From assembly GCF_014696675.1 (NCBI RefSeq), contig NZ_JACJQN010000001.1, positions 620,001 to 684,000 of the forward strand: 64,000 bases of DNA, in the 5' to 3' direction. Under the pieces are notes generated by a model. It was not told where the DNA came from and made no database searches. It worked only from the letters and a program-made list of their open reading frames with translations. Both the position numbers and the translations under genes were made by a program. Positions 16,756-24,899 of this stretch are shown piece by piece; the first letter of the stretch is position 1, and the number at the start of each line of letters is the position of its first letter. The stretch comes from Phormidium tenue FACHB-1052. GTDB lineage: Bacteria; Cyanobacteriota; Cyanobacteriia; Phormidesmidales; Phormidesmidaceae.

Positions 16756-16828
16756 GCCCCCCAACCCCCCAATTTTGGGGGGCTTTGAAGTCGTCTGGTT
16801 CCCCCCAGAATTGGGGGGCTGGGGGGGC
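16756..16828. repeat. G/C-tract nested inverted repeat
   Basis: Two oppositely oriented arms built from C7AAC6 followed by AATTTTGGGGGG and its counterpart (16756-16784 and 16801-16828) enclose 16 bases. Each arm is itself nearly palindromic. This is a common type of dispersed cyanobacterial repeat, lying between converging genes, where it could stop transcription. Confidence 0.75.
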
Positions 16829-16863
16829 AAATCATACTGCTAATCAGCAACGCCCGATTTTCC

Positions 16864-18300
16864 TTAACCCTGCTTGAGGCGATATTGCTTCTGCGATCGC
16901 GTATCGCGAGGGGTCACCACCCAGGTGTTTTCGCCATTGAGATAGTCGTAGATAGCGACGATCGTGATTGAGTTTTTGAGGGTGACGTAGAAGGGCAAAA
17001 ACAGCACATGCTTGATGTAATAAGCCAGTGGGTAATGTCTAGACGCGATCTTTGCGGTCGCTAGGATTTGGTAAATTCCGCTAAAGAGCGATAGGCCACC
17101 GGCAATGAGGAAATAACCGCGCATTTGGCCAGACACCGCACCGGGCACCAGCAAAAAGGCCAGCAGCACCGGCAAAAGCTGTACCGAAACTAGGGCAAAA
17201 AACTTGCAGTAGTAGAGCAAATACGTCCAGTAGAATCTTTGCCAGTTGTTGAAGTGGGGCGATCGCCACAGCCGACGCTGATAGAGCAGCGACACCTCCA
17301 ACCAACCGTGGGCCCAGCGTTTGCGCTGAAACCAAAATGTTTTGAGCGAGGCGGGCGCTAGCTCACTAGTGACAATGCTGCGATCGTGCAAAATTTTGTA
17401 GCCATTGAGCAGCGTTCTTAGAGAGGCATCAATGTCCTCGGTCAACCGATTGGGGTTGAAGCGAATTTGTTTGAGCACCGAAGTTCGCCAGTAGCCGTTC
17501 GAGCCACCAAAGATGCTGGAGTCGGTGAGAAATGACTTTGCCGCGTGGCTAATGCCATAGAGCTGCTCAAACTCGATCGCCACATTTTGAGCTAAGAAAT
17601 TTTCGTCATAATTACGAATGACATTGCGTCCTTGAATCACATCATAGCCCTGGGCAATCCAGTGCCATGACCGCCTAAAACAGTCGGCGCTAGGATGGTG
17701 GTCAGAATCGAGCACGCAGGTGATTTCTCCCGTCGCAATGTCGAGGGCGGCATTCATATTTTCGGCCTTAGATCGACTGCCTTCGACCCGTAAAATGATC
17801 AGCTCATCATGCTGTCTGGCCAGTTGATGCAGCTCAGCTTCAATGGGCAAATCCACCGGCGTGTTGTAGGCCAAAATAATTTCTAACCCACCCGCTGGTC
17901 GCTCAATGTGAGTGAGCAAATGGTGGAGAGTCTCAACGATAATGCTCTGCTCATTGGGCAAATAGGCGGCAACCAAAAACGAGCAGCGGGGCACCGGATC
18001 AAGGGGAGAAGGGTATTCAGCTCCCCGCACTCCCATCCAGGCTTTGACCTGGTTGCGAGTCTGCTCTGACGGATCATTGAACCGATGACGATGGGTCGCA
18101 AACCGGCGAAACACCGCGTTGCTCGACTCGATGATAATCATCACCGCGTTGAACAAGAAAAGCGTCAATACGACGGCCCGTGGCCCCACTAAAGCCCAGC
18201 CGCTAAGCAGCAAATACCCATAAAAAACGGCGGGCAGGCCAATCAGCAGCACGTGGGTAAAGATGACCTTTTGAATTTCGCTAGACCATGTTTTGGCCAC
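16864..18300 (-). CDS. Processive family 2 glycosyltransferase (cellulose/hyaluronan-synthase-like)
   Basis: Membrane polysaccharide synthase of 478 residues. The order is two N-terminal membrane helices (about 12-60), a GT-A domain with DSDHHPSADCF (metal-binding DxD, about 197-207), the acceptor motif RLTEDIDASL (about 287) and QRKRWAHGW (the QxxRW motif of processive synthases, about 330), then three to four C-terminal helices. It would polymerise and extrude a beta-linked exopolysaccharide from a UDP-sugar. It is preceded by an acyltransferase gene 15 bases upstream, so the product may be O-acylated. No PilZ domain is visible. Confidence 0.9.
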   Translation of the reverse strand: MAKTWSSEIQKVIFTHVLLIGLPAVFYGYLLLSGWALVGPRAVVLTLFLFNAVMIIIESSNAVFRRFATHRHRFNDPSEQTRNQVKAWMGVRGAEYPSPLDPVPRCSFLVAAYLPNEQSIIVETLHHLLTHIERPAGGLEIILAYNTPVDLPIEAELHQLARQHDELIILRVEGSRSKAENMNAALDIATGEITCVLDSDHHPSADCFRRSWHWIAQGYDVIQGRNVIRNYDENFLAQNVAIEFEQLYGISHAAKSFLTDSSIFGGSNGYWRTSVLKQIRFNPNRLTEDIDASLRTLLNGYKILHDRSIVTSELAPASLKTFWFQRKRWAHGWLEVSLLYQRRLWRSPHFNNWQRFYWTYLLYYCKFFALVSVQLLPVLLAFLLVPGAVSGQMRGYFLIAGGLSLFSGIYQILATAKIASRHYPLAYYIKHVLFLPFYVTLKNSITIVAIYDYLNGENTWVVTPRDTRSQKQYRLKQG

Positions 18301-18315
18301 TACAGTGCTCCTGGC

Positions 18316-19764
18316 TTAAACAACAGTTTTGATCGGGGCATAGGGGCTGCTCTGAACCCGTGACGTGGCCTCAATGAGGCTCAAATGGTTGGCGTTGACC
18401 CAAATTGTGCGGTGACCCTCTGAAATTTGGCAAAGATAGGATTCGCCTTCGTCGAGCAGGGTTTCAACTTTATACACAATCCAGTCTCGGCGGCCCTTAT
18501 AGCTGACGCGATCGCCCGCCACCGGCTGCCAGCTAGCTCCTTCAGTCGTTGGGTTCTGCATTAATAGGTAGTCAATGTCACGCCACAACTGCACAGCGCT
18601 GCGCTGGATAAAGGGCCGCGCCGCATCGGCAATCATGGCCAAAGCCATGGTGCCAACGACCATCAGCGGCAGAGCCACCCAATAGCGCCAAACGCTGTCT
18701 TGCACCCACAGATTGATCGTGCGATCGATCACAAAGCCGTGGATTAAAAAGTAGCTATAGCTATGGACACCCAGCCGCCCCATAGCCGCCGACAGGACAG
18801 GTAAATCGCTGAGCGATCGCAGCACCACCGCCGCCACCATGACAAAACCGATAGGCAACAGCAGGTCGCAAACCACCCAGCCGATTTGATAGAACTGCGC
18901 TACAAAACCCAGAGCGTAGACTGAGAGCCCTACCCAAAGCAGCCGCTGAGGACGCCAAAACAAGGGGCCACGGTGCTGGCAGTAGGCCTCTGCGATCGCC
19001 ATGCCGACTACGAAGGTGCTCAGCTTGGCCGCAAATGAGACAAAGGGCAACCAGTTGTTGGGCGTGTCGAGCATAGAGTAAGTCAGATGTCCACCAAAGT
19101 GGTAGACCGCTGCGTAGCGGTAGAGCAGCGTGAGCCCTAAACTCACCAGCAGCAGATTACGGCTTCCCCAGCGGTTCAAAAGTTGCCAGAGGATAGGAGA
19201 AATTAACGCAAAACTGATAATTAAAGGAATAAACCACCAGGGGCCACTGGTCGCCAGCAAACGTTCGCCGTCAAAGCCAAACAGCAGCGGAAATGTTGCC
19301 CCAGCAAAGGTATCCCACGGCGACGGTCGATAGCTGTTGGTAGCAATACCAATCAGCCAAAGAATGGGATAGCTTAGCCAAGCTACAGTCCAAAACGGCC
19401 ACAGAATTCGCAGCAGACGACTTTGAATAAACTCGCCTGCACCGACAGCGGAGGCTTTGCTGCGCAGCGACAAAACCAGCACAAAGCCAGCGATTAAAAT
19501 AAAGATATCGACCGCTTGAAAGCCAAACCAAACCGGCAGAGCGATCGCTGAAGCCAGCGCATTTTGGCCAAGATGGGCGTTGGCCTCAGCAATGGCAGCC
19601 CAGTTGGCTCGCAGCCCAGTGGGTTGGGGAGTGTAGGCATACTTTGTAAACAGTAGCTGGGCATGATAGAGCAAGATACTAACGGCTGCTAATAGCCGAA
19701 TACCTTCTAGCCAATTAAGCCGTTGTTTCAAAGGCTGATAATGCTTAGAATTGAATGGAGACAT
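18316..19764 (-). CDS. Membrane acyltransferase (acyltransferase 3 family) with C-terminal SH3-like tail
   Basis: Integral membrane O-acyltransferase of 482 residues. The N-terminal LEGIRLLAAVSILLYHAQLL carries the conserved Arg and the catalytic-type His of the family; about ten hydrophobic helices follow, with FLIHGFVI late in the domain. The last 80 residues are soluble and resemble a small SH3-like domain (GDRVSYKGRRDWIVYKVETL, WVNANHLSLIE), an unusual addition. It forms an operon with the downstream glycosyltransferase and probably decorates the same surface polysaccharide. Confidence 0.87.
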   Translation of the reverse strand: MSPFNSKHYQPLKQRLNWLEGIRLLAAVSILLYHAQLLFTKYAYTPQPTGLRANWAAIAEANAHLGQNALASAIALPVWFGFQAVDIFILIAGFVLVLSLRSKASAVGAGEFIQSRLLRILWPFWTVAWLSYPILWLIGIATNSYRPSPWDTFAGATFPLLFGFDGERLLATSGPWWFIPLIISFALISPILWQLLNRWGSRNLLLVSLGLTLLYRYAAVYHFGGHLTYSMLDTPNNWLPFVSFAAKLSTFVVGMAIAEAYCQHRGPLFWRPQRLLWVGLSVYALGFVAQFYQIGWVVCDLLLPIGFVMVAAVVLRSLSDLPVLSAAMGRLGVHSYSYFLIHGFVIDRTINLWVQDSVWRYWVALPLMVVGTMALAMIADAARPFIQRSAVQLWRDIDYLLMQNPTTEGASWQPVAGDRVSYKGRRDWIVYKVETLLDEGESYLCQISEGHRTIWVNANHLSLIEATSRVQSSPYAPIKTVV

Positions 19765-20197
19765 AAACCGACGACTTCAGTAAGTTTGGCCTCGAAGCGC
19801 TCTAAACCCTCATTTACACAAGTGTCACTAGAGTGGGTTAAACCAGTGAACACCGCTATGCCCACAGGCGCGACCCATGGGAAAGCTGTCGCTTAGGCAT
19901 AGCCATCAATTGAGAAAAACCTACCGATCGCGCAAGCAGCAGCGAGCGTAACATATCGTTCAGAATACATGCAACAAAACTTGATGAAAATCCGCCCTAG
20001 GTAGTATTTACCTAGCCTGAAGAGGCCAGCTTTAAGAGGTTTTGAGACGACGTTTTTTGCAGGGTTTTAGTTCCCCACTTCTGCTCTAGAGCAAACTTTA
20101 TGCTCTGATTTACAGGGAACAAACCATCACTCAAGCTCTTTAAAACGTCCCTCAATTGAGTAACGTGGCATCCAAAAACAGTATTTAGGACAAAGCG
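19765..20197. other. Intergenic region between divergent genes
   Basis: 433 bases without a convincing gene. It contains a perfect 7-bp inverted repeat, CTAGGTA at 19997-20003 and TACCTAG at 20009-20015, a size fitting a dimeric regulator site. The start of the beta-glucosidase gene lies 180 bases downstream. Confidence 0.5.
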
Positions 20198-21562
20198 ATG
20201 GTATATACATTTCCGCCGGGGTTTCAGTGGGGGGTAGCGACGGCGTCATACCAGATTGAGGGGGCAGCAGATGCTCGCGGGGTCAGCGTGTGGGATGTGT
20301 TTAGCCAAACTCCGGGGCGGGTGCTGCATGGCGACACCGGGGCGATCGCCTGCGACCACGTTCACCGCTTTCGCGACGACATCGCCCTGATGGCTGACCT
20401 GGGGGTGCGCCACTACCGCTTCAGCATCTCTTGGCCCCGCATCATTCCTGAGGGGCGCGGCGCGGTAAATGATGCTGGTTTAGCTTTCTACGGCGAGCTG
20501 GTCGATACCCTGCTGGAGTTTGGCATCACGCCCCACGCCACCCTGTTCCACTGGGATAGCCCCCAGGCGCTCGAAGCCGAGTATGGCTCGTGGCGCAGTC
20601 GCCAGATGGCTCAAGACTATGCTGACTATGTCACGGTGGTGGTGAAAAAGCTGGGCGATCGCATCACCCACTGGATGACCCTCAACGAAATCTTTTGCTT
20701 TACCCACATCGGCTACGGCGTCGGCCACGTTCCCGAAATGGCCCCCGGCACCGTGGTCAAAACCAGTAAGGAAGTCTGGCAGACCTCCCACCACGCCCTG
20801 CTGGCCCACGGTCTCGGCTGCCAAGCCATTCGTGCCGCCTCACCTCAGCCCTGCCAGGTGGCACTAGTCGATAACTATCTTGCCACCGTTCCCCTCACCG
20901 ATACCCCCGCAGATATCGCCGCAGCCCAGGCCGCCTTTCCCCTCACAGGCACCAACGGCGGCATTCTCTACCCGGCCCTGACTGGCGAATACAATCCTCA
21001 ACTGCTGGCAGACCTAGGCAAGAATGCCCCCGACATTTTGCCCGGCGACCTGGCCACCATTCACCAACCGCTGGATTCTCTTGGGTTCAACGTCTACACC
21101 GGGGTCTATGTGAGAGCGGCAGACAATGCCAGGGGTTTTGAAAGCCTGCCCTTTCCCCAGAGCTACCCACGCATGCACATGCCCTGGCTGCATATCTTGC
21201 CCGACAGCCTCTATTGGGGCGTGCGCCACATTAGCGATACCCTTCAGCGCCCCGAGCTGCGCGTCTTTATTAGTGAGAATGGTTGCGCCGCCCAGGATGA
21301 ACTCACGTCCGCTGGCGAGGTGCTCGACCTCGATCGCATCCAATACCTACAGCAATATCTGCGATCGGCCCACCGCGCTGTGCAGGAGGGCTATCCGCTC
21401 ATGGGCTATTTCCTCTGGACTTTTATGGATAACTTTGAGTGGGCCTATGGGCGCGATCGCCGCTTTGGCGTCACCTATGTGGACTTTGCCACCCAACAGC
21501 GTATTCCCAAAGCCAGCTACCACTGGTACGCCCACTGCATCGAAGAAAATCGGGTGGTGTAG
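20198..21562 (+). CDS. Family 1 beta-glucosidase
   Basis: Cytoplasmic retaining glycoside hydrolase that releases glucose from beta-glucosides. FPPGFQWGVATASYQIEGA is the GH1 N-terminal signature. The acid/base Glu is in MTLNEIFCF (about 162-169) and the nucleophile in FISENGCA (about 366-373). 454 residues is the usual single-domain length, and no signal peptide is present. The C-terminal YFLWTFMDNFEWAYG motif lines the sugar subsite. It stands alone on the plus strand. Confidence 0.95.
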   Translation: MVYTFPPGFQWGVATASYQIEGAADARGVSVWDVFSQTPGRVLHGDTGAIACDHVHRFRDDIALMADLGVRHYRFSISWPRIIPEGRGAVNDAGLAFYGELVDTLLEFGITPHATLFHWDSPQALEAEYGSWRSRQMAQDYADYVTVVVKKLGDRITHWMTLNEIFCFTHIGYGVGHVPEMAPGTVVKTSKEVWQTSHHALLAHGLGCQAIRAASPQPCQVALVDNYLATVPLTDTPADIAAAQAAFPLTGTNGGILYPALTGEYNPQLLADLGKNAPDILPGDLATIHQPLDSLGFNVYTGVYVRAADNARGFESLPFPQSYPRMHMPWLHILPDSLYWGVRHISDTLQRPELRVFISENGCAAQDELTSAGEVLDLDRIQYLQQYLRSAHRAVQEGYPLMGYFLWTFMDNFEWAYGRDRRFGVTYVDFATQQRIPKASYHWYAHCIEENRVV

Positions 21563-21620
21563 CTCCAAGAGAAACTGTACAATTATTGGTACATGTACTC
21601 TTTTGGGGTTCGCCAGGCAA

Positions 21621-21872
21621 ATGGACACCATCACCTACACCGCTCTGCGCAGCAATCTGGCCAAAACTATGGAGCAGGTCTGCGACGATCATGCTCCTGT
21701 TACCATTACCCGCAGCAATGCTCGGCCTGTGGTGATGCTGTCGCTCGAAGACTATCAGGCTCTAGCCGAAACCGCCTACTTGCTCCGCAGCCCCAAAAAT
21801 GCGAAGCGATTGCTGGAATCTGTAGTAGAACTCGAATCGAGCGGCGGGCAAGAGCGGGAGATGCTGGAGTGA
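21621..21872 (+). CDS. yefM: YefM/Phd family antitoxin
   Basis: An 83-residue antitoxin and autorepressor. [20 protein letters not shown] and [20 protein letters not shown] are the YefM DNA-binding and dimer segments, and the C-terminal helix ([15 protein letters not shown]) is the toxin-embracing part. The ATG at 21621 fits the family length; a longer frame extends into the glucosidase gene and is rejected. Its stop overlaps the toxin start as GTGA. Confidence 0.93.
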   Translation: MDTITYTALRSNLAKTMEQVCDDHAPVTITRSNARPVVMLSLEDYQALAETAYLLRSPKNAKRLLESVVELESSGGQEREMLE

Positions 21873-22123
21873 GGCTAATTTTTGCTGCCAACGCCTGGGA
21901 AGATTACCTGTATTGGCAAAAAAGCGATCGTAAAATCCTCAACCGCATCAACACCCTGATCAAAGACATTCAGCGCCAACCGTTTGAGGGCATTGGCAAG
22001 CCAGAACCCCTCAAACACGGCCTGTCTGGCTACTGGTCAAGGCGCATTACCGATGAACACCGCATGGTTTACAAGGTTGAAGACGACTCAATTCTGATCG
22101 CTCAACTGCGATACCACTACTAA
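21869..22123 (+). CDS. yoeB: YoeB family ribosome-dependent mRNA interferase
   Basis: An 84-residue RelE-fold toxin that cleaves mRNA on the ribosome. It starts with GTG overlapping the antitoxin stop. The YoeB pattern is complete: [51 protein letters not shown] and a C-terminal RYHY, in which the Glu, Arg, His and Tyr of the active site are retained, so it looks functional. Confidence 0.94.
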   Translation: MRLIFAANAWEDYLYWQKSDRKILNRINTLIKDIQRQPFEGIGKPEPLKHGLSGYWSRRITDEHRMVYKVEDDSILIAQLRYHY

Positions 22124-22197
22124 GTTAAGACAATAATTCCCGATCGCAACCGGGCAACCTGAAAGCATTAACAGCCCTCGACTGCCTTAGGTTTACC

Positions 22198-22857
22198 GTG
22201 CGCGAGTTTTACAATATTGTCCAGGCCGCGACAGATGAGCAGCGCCATGAACTGGGTGAACTGACGGGTTCGGGATTTGGCAGCCAGCCAGATACGCTCT
22301 GTGATCACATCAAATATTTGCGGGCTGGCACTATCGGGCAACTGTTCTGGCAGTCGTCATGGAAGCAGGTGGTGACAGATGTTGCCGACCATGTGGGGAT
22401 TGACTGGTTGATGCTGCTTGCCGAACGACAGTGGTATGAGTTGCCCACGCAGGAGATTGAAGCGGCAGTGATAGCCAAGCTGTTTCACGACATGTTCGAC
22501 CAGCTCTCGCCCGAGCAGCAGCAAAAGGTCGTTATGGAAATGCAACGAGAAAGTGATGACCCTCGCTTGGAAGCATTACTGCTGGGCGGTGGCGCAATGG
22601 CGGTGGCTAAGATAAGTGGGTTTGGTGTCTATTTGATGGCTAGTACGGTACTGGGCGGGCTGACGAATGCCTTAGGCCTGACATTGCCGTTTGCAGTGTA
22701 TATGGGCACGAGCCAGGCGATCGCCCTAGTATTAGGCCCGGTCGGGTGGGCAGTCTTAGCAGGCGGAGTCGTTTGGACACTGAACCAACCAAACTGGGAA
22801 AGGTTAACATTGGGTGTGATTTATGTGTCACTCCTGCGCAATGCAAAGGAAGTCTGA
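22198..22857 (+). CDS. YaaW/UPF0174-like membrane-associated protein
   Basis: A 219-residue protein starting at GTG. The N-terminal half is soluble (LCDHIKYLRAGTIGQLFW, WYELPTQEIEAAVIAKLF), and the C-terminal half is hydrophobic and Gly-rich (ALLLGGGAMAVAKISGFGVY, LGLTLPFAVYMGTSQAIALV, GPVGWAVLAGGVVW) ending in VIYVSLLRNAKEV. The order and the GPVGWA...LR ending resemble the poorly characterised E. coli YaaW/UPF0174 family, where the hydrophobic part may insert in membranes. Function unknown. An AT-rich hydrolase gene follows after 64 bases. Confidence 0.6.
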   Translation: MREFYNIVQAATDEQRHELGELTGSGFGSQPDTLCDHIKYLRAGTIGQLFWQSSWKQVVTDVADHVGIDWLMLLAERQWYELPTQEIEAAVIAKLFHDMFDQLSPEQQQKVVMEMQRESDDPRLEALLLGGGAMAVAKISGFGVYLMASTVLGGLTNALGLTLPFAVYMGTSQAIALVLGPVGWAVLAGGVVWTLNQPNWERLTLGVIYVSLLRNAKEV

Positions 22858-22921
22858 CATTACTCTTGATATTCAAAATCACAAATTAAAGTATATTTTC
22901 TAATCAAGAAACATTTAAATT

Positions 22922-24085
22922 ATGCTGGTTTTCTTTATTCATGGCGTTGCGACTAGAGATGTAAAATACTCCAACTCGCTTATCGAAGGCATCAAGAAAG
23001 AATTTAATCAAATCGATCAAAAGCTACCCTACTTTTATACTAGCTTTTGGGGCCACGTTTTAAATGACTTCAACAAAATCTGGAATCACATTGACGAAGA
23101 TTTGCATTCTCTTGAGAAACGTAACCCTGGCGTTAATGCCAAAGAATCATTTCGGTATAGGCAGTTTAGAGAAGGTCTAATTTCAGAGTTCGCGGGTGAC
23201 ATGTTCACCTATATGAATGAGAAGCAGGGCCGCGAAGTTAGGCAGCTCATTGCAGATCAACTTCTCAAATTTGTGGAGAAGCACCCAGACGAAGAAGAGA
23301 TCCACATTATTGCCCACTCGCTGGGAACCGTCATCTTATGGGATATTCTCTTCTCTGACAAATTTGAGGATGGAGATCCAGCGCATGTAATTCGAAGCAT
23401 AATATCAAAACAGGGAAGTGGAGAGAACACTAGAAGAGTATCTCTCTCCAGTATCACAACGATGGGTTCTCCAATTTTGTTTTTCAACGCGATGCTAGGC
23501 ATCAACGCTAAAGACATTGAACGGAAGATACGAGACTATACTTCTAGACGAATTAAGTGGCTTAATGTAGTGCATGCCTCTGACATAATTGCATATCCAT
23601 TAAGTACAAGTTTGAACTTAAGTGACAAGAGCAACCTCGTATTTAGAGATCAGTTTATTTGCAAAGACGCAAATTTGTTAGAGACAGCAGCTCGCAAGAT
23701 CAATCAACAAGAAGTTGCTCTCATCGCAAGCACGGTTGATGCACACAATAGCTATTGGACGCTACATGAAGTTTCCCAATCTATTTCTAATCAAGTTACT
23801 AGTCAGGTTAAATTTTCTGAAAGGATAGTCCTTCTTTTGAAGAAAGTGCCTGGCATGTCTCAGGTCGGCATCAAGCTCCATTCAAATAAGGATGTTGTTG
23901 ACACCATCAGATTTAAAGATCGAAGTGGAAGACTGAAATACTTTAAGAATTTTGCTGGAGTCTATCATATTTATGTTTATAATGCTTCGTCAGAATGTGT
24001 TTTTTCTGGTTTCGTAAATTGGTCATCCACAGATCTCTTGCTTGAAGAAATTGAATACATAAGGTGGGAGTTTGGGGAGTCTTGA
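22922..24085 (+). CDS. Alpha/beta-hydrolase fold protein, AT-rich
   Basis: A 387-residue protein with a lipase/esterase-like hydrolase fold. FFIHGVATRD opens the oxyanion strand (4-13), HIIAHSLGTVILWD (about 130-143) is the nucleophile elbow with catalytic Ser, and DAHNSYW (about 278) supplies a candidate His. A Ser/Ile-rich linker leads to a C-terminal 75-residue beta domain. There is no signal peptide, so it acts in the cytoplasm or at the membrane. The coding sequence is much AT-richer than the neighbours and lacks HIP1, indicating transfer. The preceding YaaW-like gene is on the same strand and may be a partner. Confidence 0.7.
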   Translation: MLVFFIHGVATRDVKYSNSLIEGIKKEFNQIDQKLPYFYTSFWGHVLNDFNKIWNHIDEDLHSLEKRNPGVNAKESFRYRQFREGLISEFAGDMFTYMNEKQGREVRQLIADQLLKFVEKHPDEEEIHIIAHSLGTVILWDILFSDKFEDGDPAHVIRSIISKQGSGENTRRVSLSSITTMGSPILFFNAMLGINAKDIERKIRDYTSRRIKWLNVVHASDIIAYPLSTSLNLSDKSNLVFRDQFICKDANLLETAARKINQQEVALIASTVDAHNSYWTLHEVSQSISNQVTSQVKFSERIVLLLKKVPGMSQVGIKLHSNKDVVDTIRFKDRSGRLKYFKNFAGVYHIYVYNASSECVFSGFVNWSSTDLLLEEIEYIRWEFGES

Positions 24086-24319
24086 AATATTTTGGATCTT
24101 TAGAAACCCAAAAAATACGACTAAAAGCATCTAACTACCATCCAGAAACAGATACTTTCTGATGCAAGCGCCACACTAGGTATCCCTACATTTAGCTGTG
24201 AAAACCAAATCGTCACTATTCCCCATGAATTTATGCTGCCGGGAACTGAAGTGCTGTTACGCAAAGAGAGCGATCGCTACCAATCACTTAAAATAAAGGC
24301 ATCTTAGTAGGCAAAAGCG

Positions 24320-24699
24320 ATGTCGGTTGCCATCACAGAGGCGATTACAACCTTGGCAGAGGCCGAGCAGCGGTTTCAGCTAACCCGCATAAAAGATGAA
24401 ACATTCTTTTGGGAGTGGAGCACTGACCTACTCAGCCTCCGTGACACCGAAAAAGTTGGACTGGCAGACCTGCGACGGCGCTATCTATATCAGCGATCGC
24501 AAGGGTACCTACTCGAAAGCACAGTTTTATTGCTCTTTGCCTCTGCCCTCCTCACCCTGCCGGGTTCTACGGCCCACCCTTGAGAGTGAAAGCAGAAGAA
24601 TCAGTTCGGCTTACCCTGCAAGACCCAGAGGAAACTTTGCAGGGGTGGCTCGATGTATTGGCTTTAAAGGGCCAGTTTTGGATAGTGGTGCTCGAATAG
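24320..24699 (+). pseudogene. Frameshifted remnant of a nuclease-like cyanobacterial protein
   Basis: The first 84 codons (ITEAITTLAEAEQRFQLTRI, then WSTDLLSL, DLRRRYLYQRSQGYLLESTV) match the N-terminus of a cyanobacterial family annotated as restriction-endonuclease-like. Near 24565 one base appears to be missing: in the +1 frame the expected continuation FYGPPLRVKAEESVRLTLQD then LQGWLDVLALKGQFWIVVLE follows, ending in TAG at 24697-24699, just where the family would run into its ESKRT catalytic-like segment. It is therefore both frameshifted and truncated. The family identity is recalled and not verified. Confidence 0.65.
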
Positions 24700-24720
24700 T
24701 GCTTTGCCACCGTAATCGAA

Positions 24721-24742
24721 TGCTCGTCTCCGGAGACGAGCA
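24721..24742. repeat. Perfect 22-bp palindrome
   Basis: TGCTCGTCTCC followed directly by its reverse complement GGAGACGAGCA, 26 bases beyond the 3' end of tRNA-Val. As RNA it could stop or process the tRNA transcript; no T tract follows on the minus strand. Confidence 0.8.
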
Positions 24743-24768
24743 CGCCACTGTAATTTTTAAATTTGGTA

Positions 24769-24842
24769 TGGACGTAACTGGACTCGAACCAGTGACCCCC
24801 ACGATGTCAACGTGGTGCTCTAACCAACTGAGCTATACGTCC
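24769..24842 (-). tRNA. tRNA-Val (anticodon GAC)
   Basis: A complete cloverleaf on the minus strand: acceptor GGACGTA/TACGTCC, D-arm GCTC...GAGC, anticodon stem CCACG/CGTGG with loop TTGACAT, T-arm ACTGG-TTCGAGT-CCAGT and discriminator A. CCA is not encoded. Confidence 0.95.
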
Positions 24843-24899
24843 GGGCAGACATAAAAGTAGCATATTGGGCGGCGCGATCGCAACCTCCACCGCCCAGTG

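Noticed and set aside
16864..18300. Chitin-oligosaccharide (NodC-like) synthase
   Set aside because: The motifs are common to all processive GT2 enzymes; nothing points to GlcNAc specifically.
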